Positions 15,780 to 22,294 of a stretch of 27,057 nucleotides of DNA are shown piece by piece (the stretch's first letter is position 1; each line of letters begins with the position of its first letter). The DNA comes from Lachnoclostridium sp. (lineage in GTDB: Bacteria > Bacillota_A > Clostridia > Lachnospirales > Lachnospiraceae), in NCBI GenBank assembly GCA_015057755.1, contig SVDR01000030.1, positions 1 to 27,057 of the forward strand, read 5' to 3'. The notes beneath the pieces are model-generated. The model was not told the DNA's origin. It was given only the letters and a program-made list of their open reading frames with translations, and did not search any database. The translations under genes were made by a program, and so were the position numbers.

Positions 15780-16569
15780 TAACACAAGAAATGAATGGAA
15801 GGCGGAATGGGGCCTTGCAGTATATATCGAGTATCATGGTCACAACATTCTGCTGGACGCAGGAACCACACATGTGTTTGCGGAAAATGCCGATATGATG
15901 GGCGTGGATCTGAGCGGTGTGGAGTTTGGTGTATTGTCCCATGCACACTATGATCATTCTGACGGACTGGATATCTTTTTTGAAAGAAACAAGAATGCAA
16001 AGTTTTATCTGCGAAAAGCCTGTGAAGAGAACTGCTACAGCAAAAAAGGCGGAACCGAACTCTCTTACATCGGAATCAAAGAAGGATATCTGAAACAGTA
16101 TGCGGACCGTTTTGCGTATACAGATGAGGACTTAGAAGTGATCCCGGGTGTGACTCTGCTTCCACACAAGACAAAAGGACTCGATAAAGTGGGCGAACAT
16201 GCAGGGATGTATGTGAAAATACGCGGTCAGTTCCAGCCGGATGCCTTCGAGCACGAACAGAGTCTCGTTTTTGATACAGAAAATGGTCTGATCGTATTTA
16301 ACAGTTGTTCCCATGGCGGTGCAGATAACATCATCCGTGAGGTACAGAGCACCTGGCCGGATAAACATATTGAGGCATATATCGGCGGACTTCATTTGTT
16401 CCGTTCTTCCGATGAGGAAGTTTACGCCTTTGCAAAAAGAGTAAAAGAGACCGGAATCAAACGAATCTACACCGGACACTGTACCGGCGAACGCGCAATG
16501 GAGATTCTGAAAGAAGAGCTGGGTGATGTGATCCAGGAGTTGTATACTGGGTTAGAGATGCATTTCTAA
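15754..16569 (+). CDS. Metallo-beta-lactamase-fold hydrolase, class related to dihydropterin/RFAP-synthase-like MBL proteins
   Basis: A 271-residue cytosolic MBL-fold protein. The metal motif HAHYDHSDG (63-71) is complete, with further likely ligands His187 (SCSHGG), His214 (GGLH) and His242 (GHCTG). The long insertion between the first motif and His187 and the GGLHL/TGHCTG ending resemble archaeal-type 7,8-dihydropterin-6-yl-methyl-aminobenzene-phosphate synthase-like proteins. This is a family label, not a proven reaction. AAGGAGG just upstream sets ATG 15754, 26 bp inside the hem-fusion gene, so the two are almost certainly co-expressed. No signal peptide. The substrate is unknown; a link to tetrapyrrole metabolism would be inference from position only. 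Confidence 0.85.
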   Translation: MLAKILVDNNTRNEWKAEWGLAVYIEYHGHNILLDAGTTHVFAENADMMGVDLSGVEFGVLSHAHYDHSDGLDIFFERNKNAKFYLRKACEENCYSKKGGTELSYIGIKEGYLKQYADRFAYTDEDLEVIPGVTLLPHKTKGLDKVGEHAGMYVKIRGQFQPDAFEHEQSLVFDTENGLIVFNSCSHGGADNIIREVQSTWPDKHIEAYIGGLHLFRSSDEEVYAFAKRVKETGIKRIYTGHCTGERAMEILKEELGDVIQELYTGLEMHF

Positions 16570-16610
16570 ATGAGGAAATGATACTATGAAAGAAAGACAG
16601 GAGTAAACAA

Positions 16611-17018
16611 ATGCAGACAAGAGTAGAAGAAACAATCAAGAGACATGACATTGGTTATAACTGTGCACAGGCAGTTGCTTGTACATACTGCGATCTGGTT
16701 GGTGTAGATGAGGAGCTGATGTTCCGTTTGACAGAGGCCCTCGGTGCAGGCATGGGCGGTATGGAAGGTACATGTGGTGCTGTTTCTGGAGCATGCGTAC
16801 TCGCAGGAATGAAAGCAAGTACCGGAAATCTGGAAAAACCGAACAGCAAAAAGGATTCCTATCAGCTTTCCAAAGAAATCGTAAAACAGTTCAAAGAGCA
16901 GAACGGTTCTGTGACTTGTAAGGAAATTAAGGGCGTTGGAACAGGAAACGTACTTCGTGCATGCAGTGACTGTATCAAAGATGCAGCTGCAATCGCAGAA
17001 AAAGTATTATTTGAATAG
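16611..17018 (+). CDS. C_GCAxxG_C_C family putative redox protein
   Basis: A 135-residue protein matching the C_GCAxxG_C_C family by its spaced cysteines and glycine motif: Cys18 in YNCAQAV, Cys55 in GAGMGGMEGTCGAVSGA, and Cys103, Cys118 and Cys121 near the C-terminus. The family is thought to be redox-active, sometimes binding a metal or iron-sulfur centre, but no reaction is established. There is no signal peptide or heme-binding CxxCH. The CAGGAG ribosome site at about 16600 precedes ATG 16611. It is 41 bp after the MBL gene and 18 bp before a small membrane protein gene, so it is probably part of the hem-fusion transcript. Confidence 0.88.
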   Translation: MQTRVEETIKRHDIGYNCAQAVACTYCDLVGVDEELMFRLTEALGAGMGGMEGTCGAVSGACVLAGMKASTGNLEKPNSKKDSYQLSKEIVKQFKEQNGSVTCKEIKGVGTGNVLRACSDCIKDAAAIAEKVLFE

Positions 17019-17036
17019 AGAAAGGACGGGAAACGT

Positions 17037-17348
17037 ATGGGTTTAGAACAGTGGCTTCCGTTTGCGCTGTCTGTGGTCAGCGTGATTTTCGTAATTTATG
17101 GTACTCTGATCTTAAAAAGAAAATGGACTCCGCTCGGTGCGAAGGTTCTGGTAGAGCCGGAGCATATCGAGGAATGGTGTAAGAGTGAAGGTAAGACAAA
17201 GATCCTTTGGGGTGTTGCCATCATGTGCGGTGCATTTTATTATGCGAACTTCCCTATTCCGATCATTTGGGCAGGAGCATTCGTCGTTTTGGCAATTTAC
17301 TGCATTTACATCGGTCAGGACAATAACCATAAATACATGAAGAACTAA
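17037..17348 (+). CDS. Small membrane protein of unknown function, three predicted helices
   Basis: A 103-residue hydrophobic protein with likely membrane helices at about 7-26, 56-70 and 73-92. A 30-residue soluble loop between the first and second contains a basic KRKW patch and an acidic EPEHIEEW stretch; the C-terminus is polar (DNNHKYMKN). I cannot assign a function; it has the size and layout of DUF3784-like small membrane proteins, but that is only a resemblance. A GAAAGGACGGG ribosome site precedes ATG 17037. It is 18 bp after the C_GCAxxG_C_C gene and 43 bp before a VOC gene, within the same run. Confidence 0.75.
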   Translation: MGLEQWLPFALSVVSVIFVIYGTLILKRKWTPLGAKVLVEPEHIEEWCKSEGKTKILWGVAIMCGAFYYANFPIPIIWAGAFVVLAIYCIYIGQDNNHKYMKN

Positions 17349-17391
17349 ACATGATACGGATACAGTTGTACTTTTAGAGGAGTGAGACGGA

Positions 17392-17874
17392 ATGAAATTA
17401 AAAAATATGCTGATCGTTGTACACGATATGGAACGCTCCAAAGCTTTTTATAAAGGTTTGTTTGGTCTGGAAGTATTGGCTGATTATGACGGAAATGTGG
17501 TTCTGACAGAGGGATTGGTGCTGCAGGACGCGATGATCTGGGAGTCATTGCTCAATAAAACGCTTGCATTTGGCACCAACAATGCAGAACTCTATTTCGA
17601 AGAAAATGATATGGATTGGTTTATGGAAAAGCTGAACGGCTGGCAGGAACCGATCGTGTATGCAACTCCGTTTTCCCAGCATGAGTGGGGACAGAGAGTT
17701 GTGAGATTTTATGATCCGGACGGACATCTGATCGAAGTAGGAGAGTCCATGGATTTCGTGGCGAGACGTTTTCTGCTCCAGGGTATGAGCGTGGAGGAAA
17801 CGGCGGCTAAGACACAGATGGCATACAAAAAAGTGGAGGAGATCGCCTCCTTTCTGAATGAGCCGGAGGATTAA
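17392..17874 (+). CDS. VOC (glyoxalase/bleomycin-resistance fold) family protein with a C-terminal helical extension
   Basis: A 160-residue protein. Residues 1-118 form a VOC module: KNMLIVVHDMERSKAFYKGL at the start, AELYFEEND (65-73), and RFYDPDGHLIEVGE (105-118) with the usual C-terminal metal-ligand Glu115. Residues 120-160 are an added helical tail (RRFLLQGMSVEETAAKTQM) that reads like a helix-turn-helix or RNA polymerase sigma-4-type segment, though too short to assert DNA binding. The VOC fold covers lyases, dioxygenases and resistance proteins, so the substrate cannot be named. The AGAGGAG ribosome site is good. The next gene starts 5 bp after the stop. Confidence 0.85.
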   Translation: MKLKNMLIVVHDMERSKAFYKGLFGLEVLADYDGNVVLTEGLVLQDAMIWESLLNKTLAFGTNNAELYFEENDMDWFMEKLNGWQEPIVYATPFSQHEWGQRVVRFYDPDGHLIEVGESMDFVARRFLLQGMSVEETAAKTQMAYKKVEEIASFLNEPED

Positions 17875-17879
17875 AACAG

Positions 17880-18404
17880 ATGGAAATGAAAGATAAAATT
17901 TATATTGAGCGTCAGAAAAATTATACGAGACAGCGCGGTACATTTGGTCCGACCGGAAGCATCAGTGCCAACGGATGCGGCGCGATCGCGGTTTATAATG
18001 TCTTGACGTTTTTCGGAATGAACGTGGATTTCATGAGTATTGTGAAGCGTTTTAACCGTCAGTGGCTGTTTGCAACATCTGTTGGCGGATGTATGGGCTC
18101 CTATATTTTTTATCTGGCTTATATGCTGAAACAGTATCGCCTACAGGTGCGTCCGATCATCTTTACGCCTAAAACGGTGAAAACATTTCACTTAGACGAG
18201 AAATCCGCATTCATTCTTTTATATGGGTGGAGAAAAAAGAGAAAGTTTGGTGCACACTACCAGGCAGGATTTGGAAATATGGACGGTACGATCACCTTGC
18301 ACAATCCCAATACAACCTACTTTGGGCTTCAGGATCTTTTGAATGAAAAAAAGAAGAGAGAGAAGATGTGGTTTGGCATGGGCCTGATGGTACGCAAACA
18401 GTAA
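17880..18404 (+). CDS. Putative cysteine peptidase of C39-like / papain-like fold
   Basis: A 174-residue protein with no signal peptide and no long membrane segment. Near the N-terminus SANGCGAIAVYNVLTFFG (28-45) looks like the catalytic-Cys helix of C39-like peptidases (Cys33). FGAHYQAGF (123-131) supplies a candidate His126, and TLHNPN (139-144) gives the Asn or Asp that would complete a triad. I did not recognise a named family, and the role is unknown. GGAGG at 17865-17869 lies 10 bases before ATG 17880; a second ATG at 17886 is less well placed. It is the last gene before a strong terminator, 5 bp after the VOC gene. Confidence 0.7.
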   Translation: MEMKDKIYIERQKNYTRQRGTFGPTGSISANGCGAIAVYNVLTFFGMNVDFMSIVKRFNRQWLFATSVGGCMGSYIFYLAYMLKQYRLQVRPIIFTPKTVKTFHLDEKSAFILLYGWRKKRKFGAHYQAGFGNMDGTITLHNPNTTYFGLQDLLNEKKKREKMWFGMGLMVRKQ

Positions 18405-18410
18405 ACAATA

Positions 18411-18465
18411 GTCCCGGGAAATGACAGATTTCGTTTGAATGTTCTGTCACCCCGGGACATTTTTA
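18411..18465 (+). terminator. Intrinsic terminator closing the hem-fusion block
   Basis: GTCCCGGG (18411-18418) pairs with CCCGGGAC (18451-18458), and TGACAGA (18422-18428) pairs with TCTGTCA (18443-18449), with a small AAA/C internal loop. The + strand then reads ATTTTTATTT. It ends the + strand run and sits immediately after the - strand rqcH stop (TTA at 18463-18465), which it could also serve, although the U-tract on that side (ACTATTGTTT) is weaker. Confidence 0.88.
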
Positions 18466-20205
18466 TTTCACTTCTTCGAACTCGGCACTTGGAGTTGCCA
18501 TCAGAGAATAATTCTCATGGTACACTACGAATCCCGGAGCTGCGCCCGGAACCTTTTTCAGTAATTTTCTCTGAAGATAATCGATCTCCACCTTCGGATT
18601 GCTGCGTCCTTTGGAATAGAAGGCGGCTAGAGCACCTGCTTCTTCATAAACACGGTCCGGAAGTTCCTTGCCCTCAGTCTTAACAATGACATGGGAGCCC
18701 GGAATTCCTTTCGCATGGAACCACCAGTCATTTCCGTTTGCAACTTTAAATGTCAGTTCCTCGTTCTGATAGTTATTTTTTCCTACATACATATGGAAAC
18801 CGTCGGAAGAGAGGTAGTGGTACGGTTTGCTTGTGATCTTAGGCTTCTTTCCGCCGTTGTAGTGGCGTTTGATGTAACCAAACTCCATCAATTCTTCCTT
18901 AATCTGGACCAGGTCCTCCTCAAGACGGGCGATATCCATGGAAGTACTGATGGATTCCAGGTGGGCGACTTCTGCCTGAGTTTGGGCAAGCTGCTCCGTA
19001 ACAGCCTCATAAGTACGTTTCTGCTTGTTGTACTTTTCAAAATATTTCTTCGCATTTTCCTGAGCTGTCAGCGTCGGGTCAAGCGGGATCTTAACATCTT
19101 CATTTGTATAATAATTGAGGCATGTTAATTCTTTTTCACCGCCGGAAAGACCGTAACCGTATGTGTTGAGAAGCTCACCGTAAATGCGGAATTTTTCTCG
19201 TTTTTCTGTGTCTTTTAACTGTTTCTGCTGAAGGTCAAGCTTGCGGACGCTGCGCTCCAGGGCATTGGAGATGATCTTTCGCAGATCCGTAGATTTCTGA
19301 TTGATTCTGGAAACGGTACTTTTTTCCGCATAATAACGCTCTAAAAGTTCACTGATGGAATCATAAGAAACCTTGGAGTAGTCACTGCCCTCCATCATGG
19401 TAAGCGGAACAGAAGCAAATTCCACCGGTTTCTCCCCTTTATAAATGATATTCGGCGTGAAGGTTCCATTTCTGATATCATCCATGAGCCATCCCATCGC
19501 ATGATAAAGGTGTGTTAACTCAGCATCAGAGAATTCTTTGGCAGAGATATCTCCGTCGAGGGAAGCCAGATGGCAGATCTCGGCGCCGACCACAGGGCTC
19601 AGACCCGTCAGGTCCATATAAAGCGCTTTTGCAAGCGGCTGCGGTGTAGCCTTGATCAGTTTTTTGAATTCTTCCTCTGAGATCGTCAGAGGATTTTTCT
19701 TTTCACCGGAGTGCGGGATAAACCATGTGCGGCCCGGAAGCACCTCTCGAATAGAACTTACATGGGCCGGAATATGTTTGATACTGTCAAGGATCATGTT
19801 TTTTTCATCACAGAAAATAATATTGCTGTGTTTGCCCATCAGTTCGATGATCAGATACTTTCTGCAAAGATCGCCCATCTCATCCAGATGTTCGATCTCG
19901 ATGCGGATAATACGCTCCATATCCGGCTGTGTGACAGAGATGATACGTCCGTTTGCAATGTGCTTTCTGAGAAGCATGCAGAAATTCGGCGCCGTAAGAG
20001 GGCTCGGCTTATTATTTTCCGTAAAATAAACCAGCGGAAGGCTGGCGTTTGCCGAGATCAGCAGACGCAGAGTTTCTTTGTTTCCTTTTATCGTAAATAG
20101 AAGCTCGTCTTTTTCCGGCTGTGCGATCTTGGAAATACGGCCGGATACGATCTTCTGGTTTAAATCATGTACTAAGTTGGCGATTACAATTCCGTCAAAA
20201 GCCAT
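18463..20205 (-). CDS. rqcH: RqcH (Rqc2/NEMF homologue), ribosome quality-control NFACT protein
   Basis: Binds obstructed 50S subunits carrying peptidyl-tRNA and recruits tRNA-Ala to add alanine tails marking the stalled peptide for degradation. The 580-residue protein has NFACT-N (about 1-210; MAFDGIVIANLVHDL start, ELMGKHSNI at 121-129), a helix-hairpin segment, two coiled-coil regions (about 290-340 and 385-440), and NFACT-R (about 455-565; YVGKNNYQNEELTFK, DWWFHAKGIPGSHV). Older annotations call such proteins fibronectin-binding. QPDMERII (93-100) has Glu97-Arg98 where B. subtilis has Asp97-Arg98. Ribosome site AAAGGATG on the - strand. It is transcribed divergently from yicC. Confidence 0.95.
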   Translation of the reverse strand: MAFDGIVIANLVHDLNQKIVSGRISKIAQPEKDELLFTIKGNKETLRLLISANASLPLVYFTENNKPSPLTAPNFCMLLRKHIANGRIISVTQPDMERIIRIEIEHLDEMGDLCRKYLIIELMGKHSNIIFCDEKNMILDSIKHIPAHVSSIREVLPGRTWFIPHSGEKKNPLTISEEEFKKLIKATPQPLAKALYMDLTGLSPVVGAEICHLASLDGDISAKEFSDAELTHLYHAMGWLMDDIRNGTFTPNIIYKGEKPVEFASVPLTMMEGSDYSKVSYDSISELLERYYAEKSTVSRINQKSTDLRKIISNALERSVRKLDLQQKQLKDTEKREKFRIYGELLNTYGYGLSGGEKELTCLNYYTNEDVKIPLDPTLTAQENAKKYFEKYNKQKRTYEAVTEQLAQTQAEVAHLESISTSMDIARLEEDLVQIKEELMEFGYIKRHYNGGKKPKITSKPYHYLSSDGFHMYVGKNNYQNEELTFKVANGNDWWFHAKGIPGSHVIVKTEGKELPDRVYEEAGALAAFYSKGRSNPKVEIDYLQRKLLKKVPGAAPGFVVYHENYSLMATPSAEFEEVK

Positions 20206-20240
20206 GTTACAAACATCCTTTCTAAAAATAAATCCTTTTC

Positions 20241-20269
20241 ATTTTATCATAAGATACAAGCAAATTCAA
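20241..20269 (-). promoter_or_regulatory. Candidate sigma-A promoter for rqcH
   Basis: Read on the - strand: TTGAAT (complement of 20264-20269), a 17-base spacer, and TAAAAT (complement of 20241-20246), preceded by TGA for an extended -10. The transcript would start near 20234, leaving a leader of about 28 bases before the rqcH ATG. Confidence 0.65.
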
Positions 20270-20278
20270 TGAATTCTG

Positions 20279-20307
20279 TTGACTTGATTTTCTATTTGCC
20301 TTATAAT
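20279..20307 (+). promoter_or_regulatory. Sigma-A promoter for yicC-gmk-rpoZ
   Basis: TTGACT (20279-20284), an exactly 17-base spacer, and a perfect TATAAT (20302-20307): the best promoter match in the window. Transcription should start near 20314, about 28 bases before the yicC ATG. It is back-to-back with the rqcH promoter, with only 9 bases between the two -35 boxes, so a single bound factor could affect both. Confidence 0.82.
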
Positions 20308-20341
20308 TAAACCAACTATGTGAAAGCGAGGCATGTTTATT

Positions 20342-21220
20342 ATGATTAAAAGCATGACCGGTTTTGGCCGTTTTGAATCCGTAACGGATGCATGTAAGAT
20401 TTCTGTGGAAATCAAAGCAGTAAATCATCGTTATTTAGACCTCGGAATCAAGATGCCGAAGAAGTTCAATTTCTTCGAATCTGCTATGAGAGGTCTTTTA
20501 AAAGATTATATTCAGAGAGGTAAAGTTGATGTATTTGTAACATACGAAGACTATACCGAAGAGAAAGTATCTTTAAAGTACAACAGTTCTTTAGCAGCAG
20601 AATACATGGACAACTTCAAAAAGATGGCGGAGCAGTTCGGCATTGAAAATGATGTAAAGGTTTCCATGCTCGCACGCTGTCCGGAAGTTCTTTCCATGGA
20701 ACAGGTTCCGGAAGATGAAGACCAGATGTGGGCTTTATTATCTGAGGCATTAAAGCATGCAGCAGAAAACTTCGTAGAGACAAGAGTCCGCGAAGGTGAA
20801 AACTTAAAGAACGATCTGATCGGCAAATTAGACAATATGCTGGCTCTGGTTGACTTTATCGAGACACGTTCCCCGAAAGTGATCGAGGAATACAGAAAGA
20901 AACTGGAAGATAAAGTGAAGGACATGCTTCAGAGTACAACCATCGACGAATCCAGAATTTTGACGGAAGTTACCATCTTTGCGGATAAGATCTGCGTAGA
21001 TGAAGAGACAGTACGTTTAAGAAGCCACATTGAAGGTATGAAGAAAGAACTGCTGAAAGGCGGCAGTGTGGGCCGTAAGTTAGATTTCATTGCTCAGGAG
21101 ATGAACCGTGAGTCTAACACCATTCTTTCTAAATCTAATGATATGGAGATTTCTGATCAGGCGATCATCCTGAAAACAGAGATTGAAAAAGTACGCGAAC
21201 AGATTCAAAATATTGAATAA
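20342..21220 (+). CDS. YicC/YloC family endoribonuclease
   Basis: A 292-residue protein with the conserved start MIKSMTGFGR, the AVNHRYLD motif near 27-34, and the C-terminal DUF1732 end GRKLDFIAQEMNRESNTI and KTEIEKVREQIQN. YicC proteins were shown in E. coli to be an RNase affecting small-RNA turnover; the YloC clade is the Firmicutes equivalent. GAGG at 20328-20331 lies 10 bases before ATG 20342, so the ATG at 20333, only 1 base after GAGG, is rejected. It is the first gene after a near-consensus promoter. gmk follows after 16 bp; the remA gene usually found between them in Bacillus and many Clostridia is missing. Confidence 0.93.
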   Translation: MIKSMTGFGRFESVTDACKISVEIKAVNHRYLDLGIKMPKKFNFFESAMRGLLKDYIQRGKVDVFVTYEDYTEEKVSLKYNSSLAAEYMDNFKKMAEQFGIENDVKVSMLARCPEVLSMEQVPEDEDQMWALLSEALKHAAENFVETRVREGENLKNDLIGKLDNMLALVDFIETRSPKVIEEYRKKLEDKVKDMLQSTTIDESRILTEVTIFADKICVDEETVRLRSHIEGMKKELLKGGSVGRKLDFIAQEMNRESNTILSKSNDMEISDQAIILKTEIEKVREQIQNIE

Positions 21221-21236
21221 TCGGAGTGATAAAGCT

Positions 21237-21863
21237 ATGAAACAGCAGGGAATTCTCGCTGTGGTATCCGGTTTCTCCGGAGCAGGCAAAGGTACATTGA
21301 TGAAAGCGTTGCTGGAAAAGTATGACAATTATGCACTTTCTATTTCCGCAACGACAAGAAAACCGCGTGAAGGCGAAGTTCACGGAAGAGAGTATTTCTT
21401 CCTTTCCGTGGAAGAGTTTGAGAAACTGATCGCAAACGATCAGCTGATCGAGCACGCGAAATATGTAAGCAATTATTACGGAACGCCTCGTTCCTATGTG
21501 GAAGAGAAGATGGCAGAGGGAAAAGATGTGATCCTGGAGATCGAGATTCAGGGCGCATTAAAAGTAAAGGAGAAATTCCCGGAGACTCTGCTTGTTTTCG
21601 TGGTTCCGCCGTCTGCAGAAGAGTTAAAGAGACGTCTGATCGGCAGAGGAACAGAGACGATGGAAGTGATCGAACAGCGCATGAAGCGTGCGACTGAGGA
21701 GGCTGAGGAGATGGGCTCCTACGATTACATCTTAATAAATGATGATTTAAACAAGGCGGTGGAAGACCTCCACAACCTGATCCAGTCCCAGCATATGCAG
21801 GCAAACTGCAATCAGGAACTGATCCGTACGATGAAAGAAGAGTTAAATGCCATCGTAGGCTAA
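21237..21863 (+). CDS. gmk: Guanylate kinase
   Basis: Converts GMP and ATP to GDP and ADP, in nucleotide supply and (p)ppGpp balance. The 208-residue product has the P-loop GFSGAGKGT (12-20), the GMP-binding SATTRKPREGEVHGREYFF segment (near 36-54), and the lid region with RRLIGRGTE. CGGAG about 10 bases upstream supports ATG 21237, whereas a start at 21183 would overlap yicC and is not conserved. It ends 37 bp before rpoZ, the standard gmk-rpoZ pairing. Confidence 0.97.
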   Translation: MKQQGILAVVSGFSGAGKGTLMKALLEKYDNYALSISATTRKPREGEVHGREYFFLSVEEFEKLIANDQLIEHAKYVSNYYGTPRSYVEEKMAEGKDVILEIEIQGALKVKEKFPETLLVFVVPPSAEELKRRLIGRGTETMEVIEQRMKRATEEAEEMGSYDYILINDDLNKAVEDLHNLIQSQHMQANCNQELIRTMKEELNAIVG

Positions 21864-21900
21864 AATGATATCAATTGAAAACTCGAAAGGAGCATATATT

Positions 21901-22203
21901 ATGTTACATCCATCTTATTCAGATTTAATCAATGCAGTAAACAGCAATGTAGAGCCGGGCGAGCAGCCGGTTGTTCAGAGCCGTTATTCTATCGTGATCG
22001 CAGCAGCGAAGAGAGCTAGACAGATCGTGGACGGTTCTGAGCCGTTAGTTGCAGGTGCAACAGGTAAGAAAGCACTTTCCACAGCAGTACAGGAGCTTTT
22101 TGAGCAGAAGGTTTCCATTCTTGCAGAAGAAACAGTTGAAGAGCAGGAAGCAGAAGCTGCTGCAGAGGAAACTGATGCTGAGGAAGAGACAGCAGAAGCA
22201 TAA
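21901..22203 (+). CDS. rpoZ: RNA polymerase omega subunit
   Basis: Small subunit that assists folding and assembly of beta-prime. It is 100 residues here. The core is recognisable: MLHPSYSDLINAVN at the start, then SRYSIVIAAAKRARQI (28-43), and KKALSTAVQELFEQKV (56-71). Residues 75-100 form an acidic tail, mostly Glu and Ala without any basic residue, longer than in many omega proteins. AAAGGAG at 21886-21892 sets ATG 21901; the ATG 12 codons earlier lacks a conserved extension. It is the last gene before a weak hairpin, in the yicC-gmk-rpoZ unit. Confidence 0.95.
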   Translation: MLHPSYSDLINAVNSNVEPGEQPVVQSRYSIVIAAAKRARQIVDGSEPLVAGATGKKALSTAVQELFEQKVSILAEETVEEQEAEAAAEETDAEEETAEA

Positions 22204-22214
22204 TGACATGTAAC

Positions 22215-22258
22215 AGAGGGGCCTGGAGCTTCAATAGCTTTTGAGTTCCTCTTTTTCC
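22215..22258 (+). terminator. Probable weak terminator after rpoZ
   Basis: AGAGGGG (22215-22221) pairs with TTCCTCT (22246-22252) with two G-U pairs, and TTTTCCTT follows. The interior contains a short AGCT/AGCT pairing. The stem is modest, so partial readthrough into rimO is likely. The rest of the 91-base gap holds only a GAAAGGACG ribosome site for rimO; no convincing promoter was found. Confidence 0.45.
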
Positions 22259-22294
22259 TTATATGTTAAGTTTAAATTTGAAAGGACGACGTAG

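Noticed and set aside
21340..21804. 154-residue open frame on the - strand inside gmk
   Set aside because: gmk is unambiguous; the antisense frame has no start signal and no recognisable features.
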